Notes under the pieces: model-generated
What the model saw: the letters and a program-made list of their open reading frames with translations, nothing else
Told to the model about the DNA's origin: nothing
Database searches by the model: none
Translations under genes and position numbers: made by a program
Assembly: GCA_958510825.1 (NCBI GenBank)
Contig: OY294044.1
Location: 78,104,895-78,168,894, forward strand
DNA from: Brachypterus glaber
Lineage: Eukaryota > Arthropoda > Insecta > Coleoptera > Kateretidae
Direction: 5' to 3'
Length of the DNA: 64,000 nucleotides
Shown here: positions 48,362 through 58,971 of the stretch, one piece after another
Numbering within the stretch: position 1 is the stretch's first letter
Layout: each line of letters opens with the position of its first letter

Positions 48362-49120
48362 CCCAGGTAGCAAAATAACATGACATTCACGTGAAAGTCA
48401 CGTTAATATGTGACATGTGATGTTAAGATTGTAGTCTCATTTAACAAGAATATAGCATGGTGGGGATGTCCTAAGTCCGCCCCTAATAACATCACACAAT
48501 GAAATCCCGAAAATAACGTGTTTGTGACATCATAAATCCACATTTCTGTTATATCTAATATCTTATGGATGCCGTTACTGGTACTTTAATATTTAAATAA
48601 TATTCTAGGATATTAGCTTTTTCTAAATTAAAACCATTAAAAACGCTATAACCCTATAAAAAAATCGGATTTAAAATCAATCAGTAATTGAAACAACCAC
48701 AGATTGAAACAGATGGATTCTAAATACGAATATATTCCTTTAATCCATGTCCGTGGTCTTGAGAAGCCCGGCAGAGCCCCCTATCCATTGGAAATCGTAT
48801 AATGTGTATACAATTTCCTTATAATAATTTACTCTATCAACATCATCTTATATCGATTTTTTTTATTCGAACGTCGGTGAGAAGCAAAATAACATGACAT
48901 TCACGTGAAAGCCACGTTAATATGTGACATGCGATATATTCACAGCGTTGCTAAATATTTGTTATTAAATAACATGGTTGTCACGTCACACGTGTTACGT
49001 TGCAAATGTGATGTTAAATACATGTTATTTTTCAATATTATGTGATGTTATGATTTAGTTTAAAAATACACCCAAAAGTGATGTTAATTTCTTGTAATAT
49101 AACATCCCTTGCTACCTGGG
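48362..49120. repeat. TIR element with 'cccaggtagcaa' ends
   Basis: cccaggtagcaa at 48362 and ttgctacctggg ending 49120. Two direct copies of a 52-base segment starting gcaaaataacatgacattca occur at 48370-48421 and 48883-48934 with two differences, and shorter 'tgatgtta/taacatca' words are scattered between. No ORF. An older 'aagtgttcccaa' word lies on both sides of the element (near 48290 and 49121). Confidence 0.7.
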
Positions 49121-49141
49121 AAGTGTTCCCAAATGGGCACA

Positions 49142-49451
49142 ATCCCTAGTAACAGATACAGATAGTTCGTCAAGATTTTTGAGCAAGAATGTAGCAAGAA
49201 AAATTGACAAGGGAGAGGTGAGCGCTCAGGGACTGTAGCGTTTTTCGCGCAAGATTAGTGCAAGATTCTTGACCAAGACTTTACAAAGTATTTCTAAACG
49301 CTCTGCTTCCAGAATCTTGCTAAAGTCTTGCCCAAGTCTGGATACAGAATCTTGATTAATTCTCTTGCTCAAGAATTGTCCAATTCTTTACAAAGAATTT
49401 TGTCAAGTACTCTCGTCAAGAAACTTTTCGAAGATCAATGTTACTAGGGAT
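49142..49451. repeat. MITE-like element with 'atccctagtaaca' ends and caag/cttg words
   Basis: Perfect 13-bp terminal inverted repeat around 310 bp. The interior holds well over a dozen caag or cttg words in both orientations ('tcaagattttt', 'caagattcttgaccaag', 'cttgctaaagtcttg'), giving many possible hairpins. A related caag-rich patch occurs at 16630-16750. No ORF. Confidence 0.7.
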
Positions 49452-50099
49452 ATAGGGTTAACCCCCTAAAAAAAATGTTGAAAAAAATCAAAAATGTATA
49501 TTCAAAAAAATATATTAGTTTTAAAATGATTTGTCACACGACCCACTTTCCATTTAAAACAAATTCACCCCTTACCCCCCTGCCTCCATTGTGCCCCTAA
49601 ACATATGAAATATATACCAAATAATTATATGGGTTATGTTATTTACGTGTTTTGAATTTTTAGTTGTTATCTTAAACCGTTCAAAAGTTAAAGGGAGTGG
49701 CGGACTTTTGACATGCACTGTACCTTGGTTAAAAATTCTGGAATAATAAAAAGAGGAAACATGTGGAATCATACCACCAATGCTATAAATTTACACTTTT
49801 CATATTATAAATGAAATTTCATTTCGGTGTTTGCGTAAAATACAAAAAATAATTTTACTATTTCATTAATGTAAAATTCTAGCCATGTTTAAAATTTATG
49901 CAGTATTTTTTATTCTGCAATTATACAGAGCAATTTTATTATTGCACATTTGTACCTACACAGTGTCATTTTAAGGCTTTTTAAGTATGTTTTTCCTCAG
50001 AAATGTGTTCTCCTTCTTTCATTAGGATCAAAAACACCAAACCGAAAAAACCGAAAAACTCTCGAAAAAACCTAACGTTAAGCAACGATTAAAACTGCT

Positions 50100-51080
50100 A
50101 AATATTAAACTGTGTGTACGTTTAGTCACTCTGTATTTTATATTAAAAATATTTTCCACCAAAATCTTTGTAAATAACTATTTATCCCTTTTTTTTATTT
50201 TGTATACAAGCGATTACTCATAGCGTGCGTAATACTGGCCAAAGTCACGGTTAGGTAATTATGTTGAGTGTAGAAATTTATGTTGGTAGTCTCAACTTGG
50301 TACCTACTTTTGAGGTTACACAAAAACAGGACTTGTTTAAGCTAAAAAGAGATTTTAACCTAGAAAATTAAATTAAATTTATAAACAGAATGCGTGAACA
50401 GGATTGGTCAGATATTTACTCATGTGACGAAACCGCTGTAAATAAACAATCACAATATAGATTTTTTTAAATGTGTTTGTCCCAATGTTTAATGAATGTT
50501 TTAAAAAGGGCATATTTAAAGATAAGGTTAATAAAACTAAGTATAATTCTGAGGAAATTCAAGTTTATGTTTATTTATTTGAGGAGGTGACTTTCAAAAC
50601 GCAGTTTTTAACAAATAACACATTTCAAGATATCAACCAAGTATTAATTTAGGAACTATAACAGCTTTTATAGTACCAATGAACATCAGGTATTATCTAT
50701 TTTAGAGAGAATAGTTAAATTACATTGGCGAATTAAATCAGTTTCATTAATTATTAAAAAAATTGCATATTAAAAAAATCAAAAACTGCGTTTTGAAAGT
50801 CAAAGCATAAATACTGCGTTTTGATAGTCCAGCATTTAAATGAATATGAATATTATTAATAGAATCTCTTGTGATATTGATTTTTTAAATATTTTTTAGG
50901 TAAGTATAGATAAAAATAGTATACAGGGGCTGTCCATATATTATGTAAAACCTTTTTTTGCTATTTTGCACCTCTCTGTGTAACGATTTTTTCATTTAAC
51001 TCAACACACAACATGACACTAGGGGGAGAGGGGGTCTCCCTCCAGAGTGTTACATAACTTATAAATAGACCCATATTGTA
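50100..51080. other. No gene recognised
   Basis: AT-rich; three short statements of 'aaaactgcgttttgaaagtc' type appear at about 50600, 50780 and 50820, and again near 52690, suggesting remnants of one repeat. Nothing else identified. Confidence 0.4.
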
Positions 51081-51116
51081 CATTGTACATACATTCTCAA
51101 TGTATGAGCCTATTTT

Positions 51117-51749
51117 GCTTTCCCATTTTAAAATTTTTTAAAATTTCGGAAAGCCTTGTATTCGTGCAAAAATTTTCAAATTTTTTTTTGCGTATTTTTG
51201 CGTTTTATGACGTTTTATGTCGATATAAATCCATTTCAAGCAAAGAAAAAAAATTTTCGGTCGTTCGGTCGGTCGATTGGTCTGTATGGGAAATCTTGTG
51301 GGCAGCATAACTTAAGAACGCTTTATGCTAGAGATTTGAAATACAGGTATGTTACCAAAAGTTCTCGCTCGGGATTGTTTTTGGTGAACATTGGGGTGCG
51401 GCAAGGGGGACAAATGGGGAAAAAATAAAAAAATAGTAAAATTTGAAAATTGCTATATAGGGGTTTTTAAGGTTGCTAAAATTGAATCTAATAATATTTT
51501 TTTTACTCCACCCCCGAGGGGAGAGTAGTTTTTGTGAAAATTGGTATAATGGTATAATGGGTTTTTAAGGTTGCTGAAAGAGAATCTGATAATAAAAAAA
51601 GTTCCAACTCCACCCCTAAGAGGCAGGGTGTAGTTTTCGTGAAAATTTGTAAATTTTTAAGGTTGCTAAAAGTAAATCTAATAATAAAAAATCCATTTTA
51701 CGTGCGGAGGTGAAAAATGGGAAAGCTTTTTTACTGGACAGTGTATTTT
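51117..51749 (+). repeat. Dispersed repeat family R1, copy 2
   Basis: Same modules as 33239-33872 in the same order, with two to three tandem units ('gaggggagagtagtttttgt', 'gaggcagggtgtagttttcg') and the terminal 'gaaagcttttttactggaca'. Diverged from the other copies mainly by small indels. Confidence 0.75.
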
Positions 51750-52740
51750 ATTTACGAAATTAATGAAAGTACCTAAATTAAATTCAAAAATAAAATTTTA
51801 TTATTTGGACTTTTTTTATTCAATTTTTAACGCTCTATAATTTAATGTAATTTTATTTTTTGTCCAACTAACTACAAAAAAGATATGTGGAAAAAAACGT
51901 GTTTTAGGGGACTTTTAGGAGCCAGTATTTTTCTATGTGCCTCTTAGAGTGGTAAACTCTATTCCATAGTGTTTCTTGACACAAAAACTATAATACTACA
52001 AATTTTAAACGTTTTGATGAGCTTAGTCCCTTAAAACTGGGGCGTATATAAATAAGAGGGGGTGTATAGGGGTTTCGTAAACCCTAATCAGATTAAGCTG
52101 AAATTTTGCATAAACCATCCTTAGATATATTTAAGATATTTTGAAAGATATTAAGCCGATATACAAAAGGGTGTTCAAATGGCAGCCAGTCCTAAAATGT
52201 TTTAACAACGAGTGAGTTACGACTTTAAATGCGTTATATCTTCCTACCAATAGAAATTAAGGGAAAAAATTATTAAGCAATTTTATTGCATTGCATTTTT
52301 GTGCTCTTTCATTTTCTGTGCAGTTTTTGTTTCTAGTAGGTTGCAATCAAAAGTTATAGGCAAACACGAGTTTTTAGGGTGTTTTAAGAGTCGTTTAAGG
52401 GTCTTCTAAAACTCGAAAATCGATAGACTTTTTTTTTATTGAATTTCCCATCCCAAAATCTATAGGAATACATACTTTTTTTAGACTGAGGAATTTTGTC
52501 GCAATTGAAACCTATATTGACTGTAGTATAATTAAAAACTGCGCTTTGAAAGTCAAGCTTTGGTTCAAAAACTGCGTTTTGTTTTTTCACTAAATTTTTA
52601 ATATGAAATAACAAATTTTTTAATTTTTTTTTTGGATCAATAGATTGAATATGCATTAACAGTGTAAACACCATCATTATCTCAATTTTTCAAAAAATGT
52701 CAAAAACTGCGTTTTGAAAGTCACTTATGTTTATTTTTAA

Positions 52741-52980
52741 CCTCGTACTATTCTACTTAATTAAGCATCCCCTAAGTCCAGGACTTGTGTGGGCTAGTAG
52801 TAGAGGGAACCACCGGCTTTAATTGACTTTCGAACCAATATATCTAGGGAGTACGCCTTCGCCAAATTTCAATTATTAATTAACTGAAAAAGGCAATCGG
52901 CGCCAGTGAGGTTTGAACTCACGATCATTAGCTCAGTGTCAATGCTATATCGATGCCTTAGACCGCTGAGCTAATCTCCC
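52741..52980 (-). mobile_element. tRNA-derived SINE, copy 2 (head type 2)
   Basis: The minus strand starts GGGAGATTAGCTCAGCGGTC, with an A box (TAGCTCAGCGG) and a B box region GTGAGTTCAAACCTCAC (inverse at 52906-52922). The following body and tail are those of 35881-36131, identical over 99 bases at the 3' part. The head is clearly different: A box, B box and intervening sequence do not match copy 1. Lies directly 5' of an RT relic on the + strand. Confidence 0.85.
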
Positions 52981-52997
52981 AATAAGTGTAAGTGTAA

Positions 52998-54052
52998 GTG
53001 TATATACTTAAGAGTGTTGATAACAGATACACTATTAAATATAACCGAATTAAAAAACATTTTAACAGTTTAGAAAAAAATATTTATTCAAATAAAATCA
53101 ACAGATCTGAAAATAAAAGTAAAACCGTGTGGAACATAGTTAAAGATATTAAGGGTGATAAAAAAGGTAACAATGTTCAATTACCAGCCAATAACATATA
53201 TAATTTCTTTTGCAAACACAGCTAGAAATCTGGTAGATGATTTAGAGTATGTTGAGTTTTCCTGTGATGTAATACCAACTCTTTGTTTATAAGTCCTGTT
53301 TAAGGTGCTGAGATTTTAGATATTATTAGAAAGCTTAAGAACAAGTGGAGCAGTGGTATCGATTCCTGTGAGCGTTATAAAATTATGTGCACAAAAAATA
53401 TACGAACCGCTAGCGTTTATTGTTAATAACTCATGTCTGCATGGGGTTTTTCCTGAAGATTTAAAAGTAGCTCTAATAAAACCGTTGCACAAAAATGGTG
53501 ATCCAGCCCTAATAGAAAATTACAGACCGATAAACTTATTGTTAGCCTTCTCTAAACCTCTTTAACAACTGCCAACATGGATACATAAAAAATCGTTCAA
53601 CCAACACTGCAGTGCACGACTTCACACACAAAGTACTTTGTAAATTTAGAATAAGGAATCGCCTTATTTTTAGACCTGACGAAGGCCTATGAGTCAATAG
53701 ATCATAGTCTTCTATTAAAAAAGCTCGAAATGTATGGTGTGAGAGGTAGTACATTGCAGTGTGTTAAATCCTATCTTGAAAGTAAACCTCAAATAGTGAC
53801 AGTCAATAAAGATGGTGTATGTTTCTTCTCAAAACCTATGTATATGGAAATATAGGCATAGCTCAAGGGAGTGTTATCGGTCCTGTTCTGTTTGCAATTT
53901 TCATGAACGATATTATCGGTGCAATTCTAGGCTTAAATTGTAGTCTATACGTCTATAGACTAGATCTAGTCAATTTCGCCAATGATACCAACGTTTTAAT
54001 GAAGGCAAAAAACTATCAAGAGCTATATCACCTACTACAACAATCAGTTTGA
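52998..54052 (+). pseudogene. Decayed non-LTR reverse transcriptase
   Basis: Pieces in order across at least three frames: RIKKHFNSLEKNIYSNKI and NKSKTVWNIVKDIKG (linker); PEDLKVALIKPLHKNGDPAL then ENYRPINLL; KNRSTNTAVHDFTHKV; FLDLTKAYESIDHSLLLKKL; IAQGSVIGPVLFAIFMNDI; and VNFANDTNVLMKAKN. The catalytic FADD has become FAND, and stops and frameshifts separate the blocks. It is a different lineage from the Jockey copy at 45.7 kb and of the same kind as the C-terminal pieces at 29875 and 55198. It ends where an R1-type fragment begins (about 54075-54225). Confidence 0.8.
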
Positions 54053-54596
54053 GCGACTAATTTTAAAGAAAATATTCTAAATATTTAAAAATAATTGCCC
54101 ATCCGCTCCGCGGAGGTGAAGTTGAGAAATTTTTTATTATTATCAGCAACCCTAAAATCCCCATATACCCATTCTCACGAAAATTATCCCCCGCCCCCCT
54201 GGGGTGGAGTTGGAATTGTGGTTTTTTTTAGCACACAAGCGAATTAGTATGAGTTACTTGGATCCCTCTACTGTTACTGTATACATGTAACTATGATTAC
54301 ACAGCCACACAAAAAGTAAAAAAATGTCTGGTACTTTTGACGAGACACATGTATTCCTATGTATTTTGAGTCGCTGAATCCGTCAAAATGGTATCTCATA
54401 TGTATAGTTTTCGAGAAGCTCAAAAAATGTCATTTTTGAGTATAAAAATAACGTTTTTTGAGGTTATCTCCAAAACTAATCGGATGAGGTGCTGTTTTGA
54501 CTTCAAGGGTTCAGCGCCTCAATATACATAGGAATATAATGGTCCCAAAAAAAGTTTTTGACCTTTTTGTTTTAGTTTCTGTGACCCCACATGTAG

Positions 54597-55063
54597 GGGA
54601 ACGTTCAAGTTTTACATAACGCTGTAGGGGGGGAGGTGGGGAGGGTCTCGAAAACGTTACGCCGCGTTACAGAGCGTGGGTGTCAGTAAAAATGTTACGT
54701 AACACTTAAAAAATTATAAACTTATAAAATGTTTATTGGATCACGTTTTTAACAATGATCTAGGCCTAAGATACGGATTTGTTGCAAATTTTATTGTTCA
54801 CAGCGTTCACTAAATCCTCTAAAAAAAAATAGAGATGGAAAACCAGAGGAAATAACCGCGGTTTTCGGTTAACCGGTTGCGGAAATTACCTGGGACAGGT
54901 TCTTGTATAAGACACGAAAGCAGTAACCGGTTAAAAACCGGTTTATATCTTAAAGCAAAATTTCCTTTCAATTTTTACCTTTTTGTAAAAAAATGTTACG
55001 TAACAAATGGGAGGGGGGTCAGAAATGGCCAAATTTTGGGTTAAGTAATACTTGAACGTTCCC
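54597..55063. mobile_element. Complete MITE of the 'gaacgttcaagtattacgtaa' family, copy 2
   Basis: Starts gggaacgttcaagttttaca and ends aatacttgaacgttccc. The interior matches 23138-23564 in inverse orientation ('tcacgttttt', 'aacaatgatctaggcct', 'ccggttgcggaaattacc'). Flanked on both sides by 'tag'. Confidence 0.8.
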
Positions 55064-55197
55064 TAGTTCAAGATTTTTTTTGAAGACCATTGTGTTCCTA
55101 TGTCTATTGAGGCGCTGAATATGAGGTCAAAATAGCACCTTATCCAATTAGTTTTGGAGATAACCTCAAAAAACATTATTTTCGAGTATAACGAGTA

Positions 55198-55494
55198 GGA
55201 ATCTTAACTCTCACTGGACTCTATCTTTATTCATTATTAACATACATAAAATCCAAACCTCATTTACTCAGAGAAAATGTCCACGGTTATGACACCCGGC
55301 ACAGGAACAATATACTACAACCTATTGCAAGGTATCAGAAAAAACCCCGATTGTGCGGGGGTATATGCATGAAAAAGCTTTTTCAATTAGATAAAAATTT
55401 TGCTAACTACAACAAAAACACATTTAACATAAAATTAAAAGAATTTTTAATAAACAGAACCTATTACTCTTTAAAAGAGTTCGTAAATAATTGA
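55198..55494 (+). pseudogene. RT C-terminal fragment with open frame but no start
   Basis: 99 codons open to TGA at 55492: GILTLTGLYLYSLLTYIKSK, NVHGYDTRHRNNILQPIARY, LFQLDKNFANYNKNTFNIKL and KEFLINRTYYSLKEFVNN. These are the conserved end-of-protein blocks of insect non-LTR elements. A stop (55189-55191) lies just before, at the junction with the fold-back arm, so the fragment looks like a 5'-truncated insertion. About 110 bp of probable 3' UTR follow. Confidence 0.75.
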
Positions 55495-55925
55495 AATATA
55501 TGTTTTTAAATATTTTTATATAAATTTTGACAATGTCCATATTTTGTATAAGTATTGGTCAATCTACTTATACTGTAACATTATCTGACAATAAAATTAC
55601 TTAAACGAATCGTATGATGGTGTTGTTTGATTCGAATTTAGCGACCCAAAATACATAGAAATATGTGTCTTGTTAAAAGTACCAGACTTTTTTTTCTTTT
55701 TGTGTGGCTGTGTTATTTTTAATTAAAATAGATTAATCCAATAATTAAGTTTTAATAACAAACATCATTATTAATTAATATATTAACCCATTAAAAACCA
55801 ATGTATACATACATATTGTTAAATGATTAATTAGCGTGTTTAACGATATATAAATGGTCGTAAAAAAAAATAGGTACATTAGGCTTCTGGGCGCAGTTAT
55901 AATTACTGTCAGAAGCAGTACTCGG

Positions 55926-55960
55926 CGAACTTTCAGTACTTGCATAGGCGACGCGTCGAC
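55926..55960 (+). repeat. Start of a third copy of the 24190 repeat, cut by the gap
   Basis: 'cggcgaactttcagtacttg' then 'cataggcgacgcgtcgac' matches the beginning of 24194-24235; the rest is hidden in the N run. Confidence 0.6.
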
Positions 55961-56160
55961 NNNNNNNNNNNNNNNNNNNNNNNNNNNNNNNNNNNNNNNN
56001 NNNNNNNNNNNNNNNNNNNNNNNNNNNNNNNNNNNNNNNNNNNNNNNNNNNNNNNNNNNNNNNNNNNNNNNNNNNNNNNNNNNNNNNNNNNNNNNNNNNN
56101 NNNNNNNNNNNNNNNNNNNNNNNNNNNNNNNNNNNNNNNNNNNNNNNNNNNNNNNNNNNN
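55961..56160. other. Assembly gap, 200 N
   Basis: Exactly 200 N. It cuts a repeat on its left and a tRNA-like head on its right. ORFs across it are artefacts. Confidence 0.99.
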
Positions 56161-56425
56161 TTAAGCGTTTGATACTTACTTCGTCAGGGCTACAGCGTGG
56201 GTTCGAGTCCCCGCTGTGGAAGACAAATTATTTAGTTCATGCGATGGGACATTGAAATTTGTGTCCGACTGTACATTATGGCTGCTCTCTTTGTGGCATT
56301 GAGAATTGTGGCCGACTATTACGATCTCAGGGTCCTTAGCAAAGGATCCCAGGTCTACACAGTATGGCTGCTCTCCTTGTGACATGGAGAATTGTGGCCG
56401 ACTATACAGTAAGGATGCTCTCTTT
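56161..56425 (+). mobile_element. tRNA-derived SINE-like element with an internal duplication, 5' part in gap
   Basis: 'gtgggttcgagtccccgctg' fits a pol III B box (GGTTCGAGTCC) inside a B-stem. The A-box part would lie in the gap. The body carries two near-copies of a module: 'attatggctgctctctttgt' then 'gagaattgtggccgactatt' (about 56273-56320), and 'agtatggctgctctccttgt' then 'gagaattgtggccgactata' (about 56360-56407), followed by a third partial statement 'ggatgctctctttgtgat'. This body is unrelated to the SINEs at 35881 and 52741. Confidence 0.65.
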
Positions 56426-56842
56426 GTGATCTTATCCTGAATTGTTGAATTTGAATCTACTTGCCTTAGATTGAACTAGGTGGCAGAAATAATAGTTTGT
56501 TCAATTTCTATAAAAAAAGAATTGTTGGACAAATATTGTATCTATGCCTTACAAACAGTGGTTCGGAAGTCACTATAAGCCGGTGGTCCACAGAAGGTAG
56601 TATGCACAATGGGCAATTGGCCTGCGCGCAAGTGATTTTATCATGCATTACTGTGGTATTATCGCCCTTCAATGTAACTTTGCCAACTTTTGGTGAAACT
56701 ATTTGCAAAAATTTGCTGAACTTTTTTCGTTTGTTAGCCTTAGATATTTAATCTTTACCAGAAATATACTTCCGCAAGTAAAATCGGCTGAAGTATATAT
56801 TTTCCGGCATTACAAAAAACCGCAATTTAGCTCTTTTGACTA

Positions 56843-57077
56843 CCGTCAAGTGGGGTGACTTCGGACGGTGTGGGTGACTTCGGAAACTTTTTCGCAAAAC
56901 CTTCTGAACCAAAGTAAATGTGCACAAGTTGTAGGGTTATGTGCACAAGTTGTTGGGTTCGATTCCATAACTCGTGCACACAATCCCACAACTTGTGCGC
57001 ACGTACTTTGGTTCAGAGGGTTTTGCGAAAAAGTATCTGAAGTCACCCATAACATCCGAAGTCACCCCAGTTGACAG
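56843..57077. mobile_element. Mariner-like MITE, 235 bp, with TA flanks
   Basis: ccgtcaagtggggtgacttc at the left and gaagtcaccccagttgacag at the right. The arms pair for about 100 bp through 'ttttcgcaaaacct', 'ctgaaccaaagta' and 'gtgcacaagttgt'. TA lies at 56841-56842 and 57078-57079. ORFs on both strands are mirror images of the same palindrome. Confidence 0.8.
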
Positions 57078-57357
57078 TACCATTGTAATATTGATCACAG
57101 CCACATACCATTTATTATTAATAATAATTTATTATAATGAATTAATTACTGAATTAAATTAACTAATGTGACTACAAAACGATAACCATTTCATAATATG
57201 CATGTCATTCTTTAATATTTCAAATGTGTAAAGAAGTAAATTGATCTTTAAACAAACAGTAAATAAGTTTATAAAATAACCTAAATTGATTTTACTTTAA
57301 CTATTTAAAGCTGATATTTAATAATTATTTAGTTAGACACATATTTTACATTTTAAT

Positions 57358-58554
57358 CAGGGTCATAACTAGGGTGGGGGCGAGAGGGGAATAAGCCCCT
57401 CCCGGCGTTTTTTAGGCTACCTAACTATGACTTTGAAACATAGACAAGGAAAGACCTCCAAAGTCGTTGCGGAAAAGTGTGATAAATATGCCTTGCGCAT
57501 CTGCGATAAACTTGCACATGCGCACTATTATTGTTGTTTTTGACAAGTATATTTTAACCTTAGTTTTATGTATCAAATAAAAATTGTAAAAAATGCAACA
57601 AAAAACAATAAATATCTACGAAGAAACGTCGAAATAGTTTTTTTTTAATTATTTTATAAGAATTTTTCGAGGTGTGTTTGAATTTCGAGATTTGGTACAC
57701 CTACTTTGAGTACACCAGGGATTGACGCTTTGCTCTGCATAAATCAACAATACAGGTCATGTTTAAAGTTATAAAGAAATGCACCAAAAAAACAATTAAA
57801 ACACAGTAGAAGTCGAAAAATTAACAGAAAAAAAACACGATCTGACAGTACTGACAGTATAAACAAACTAATAATAATTCGTCACCCCAGTATTGGTTTC
57901 CCATATATTTTCGGACTTTTTAAGATTTTTACAGTGGGATTTTTGGAGATACGACATAGAATACTGGGGTGATGAATTGTTTTACGACCGACAGCATTTT
58001 ACAGCTGACAGAGATGCGTACTGCGCAAGGTCAGATATATTGCGTTACGTCATTTCGCTGCCCCGTTCTGTCACAAAATAATCTTGCGCAGGCTGAACTT
58101 TTAGTCCTCTTTTCTTCTCTATGCTTTGAACCTTATATAATACTAAAATCTAGTGATCATGATGCCTCACATCCAAGCAATTAAAAATAAAAAAAAATTA
58201 TTACTATTTTTTTGCATGCGGCGCTGTGAATTATGTATGTTGTAATTAAAAAACAAGCGAGCCCCTGCCCCAACCAAAATCTTTAGCCAAAACCAAATGT
58301 ATGAGAAAATTGTAATTAAAATAATATGCTTATAAAGGATGATTTATAAAATAATTTGCTGTTTAAAAACTACGTTACCTTGAAATTTCTAAAAAAATTG
58401 CCCACGGCGCTAAACTAGAATAAAAAAAATAATTATTAAAATATATGTATTATGCAAATTAAAAAAATAGCGAAGACTTCTTTAGTGCTCATTTTATACC
58501 ACCCTGGGGGCTGAGCCCCCCCCCCCCCTAGATTTTTTTCTGGTTACGGCCCTG
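57358..58554. mobile_element. hAT-like non-autonomous element, 1.2 kb
   Basis: Starts CAGGGTCATAACTAGGGTGG; ends with 'ctggttacggccctg', so the ends pair as CAGGG(C/T)C(A/G)TAAC(C/T)AG. Eight bases at each side, 57350-57357 attttaat and 58555-58562 attttatt, agree at seven of eight positions, the length used by hAT transposases. Poly-G and poly-C runs lie just inside the ends. An inner inverted pair ('attcgtcaccccagtattgg' near 57878 and 'atactggggtgatgaatt' near 57960) marks a nested element. No transposase frame. Confidence 0.65.
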
Positions 58555-58599
58555 ATTTTATTCTTTTTCCTTTAAATCCCCCTAGTTTCCAAAATAGTC

Positions 58600-58840
58600 C
58601 TTAGAGACTACGTAACTCAAAATTTAGCCATTTTCGGACCTGGGTACCGGTTAACCGAAAACCGGTTATTGGCTATTTCCATCTCCAATTTTGTTTTTAT
58701 TTATCCATTTAAATCGCCGTGTGTAATAAAATGTTCTACAAAGCCATCTCTTTAAGCCTGAATCATTGTTAAAAACGTGATACAATAAACATTTTATAAG
58801 TTTATAATTTTTTTAGTGATACGTAATATTTTTACTTTCT
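58600..58840 (+). repeat. Partial copy of the 'gaacgttcaagtattacgtaa' MITE
   Basis: 'gagactacgtaactcaaaat', 'ccgaaaaccggttattggct', 'gaatcattgttaaaaacgtg' and 'ttttagtgatacgtaatat' follow the order of 23138-23564; both extreme ends are lost. Confidence 0.6.
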
Positions 58841-58971
58841 ACAGCCATGGCCATAAAGCAAGTTCGGAAAAAGCCGACAGCGCCTTACTGCTAAACGGGC
58901 CCTAAGGCCTGTGCGAGCTCACACGGACATTTGTTCTATTTTCCCATTTTTCTTGTGTTTTGAGTCGTTTT

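Larger units (their letters stand above)
54298..55715. repeat. Fold-back element interrupted by a MITE in its loop and a LINE piece in one arm
   Basis: The left arm (54298-54590: 'cagccacacaaaaagtaaaa', 'ggtacttttgacgagacaca', 'gaggttatctccaaaactaa', 'cagcgcctcaatatacatag') is contiguous. Its inverse is in two parts, 55064-55190 and about 55615-55715. The loop is occupied by a MITE (54597-55063), and the right arm is broken by the RT remnant 55191-55614, with some arm sequence missing. Confidence 0.75.

Noticed and set aside
56846..57074. Paired ORFs on both strands with matching peptides
   Set aside because: Mirror translation of the palindromic MITE at 56843-57077.
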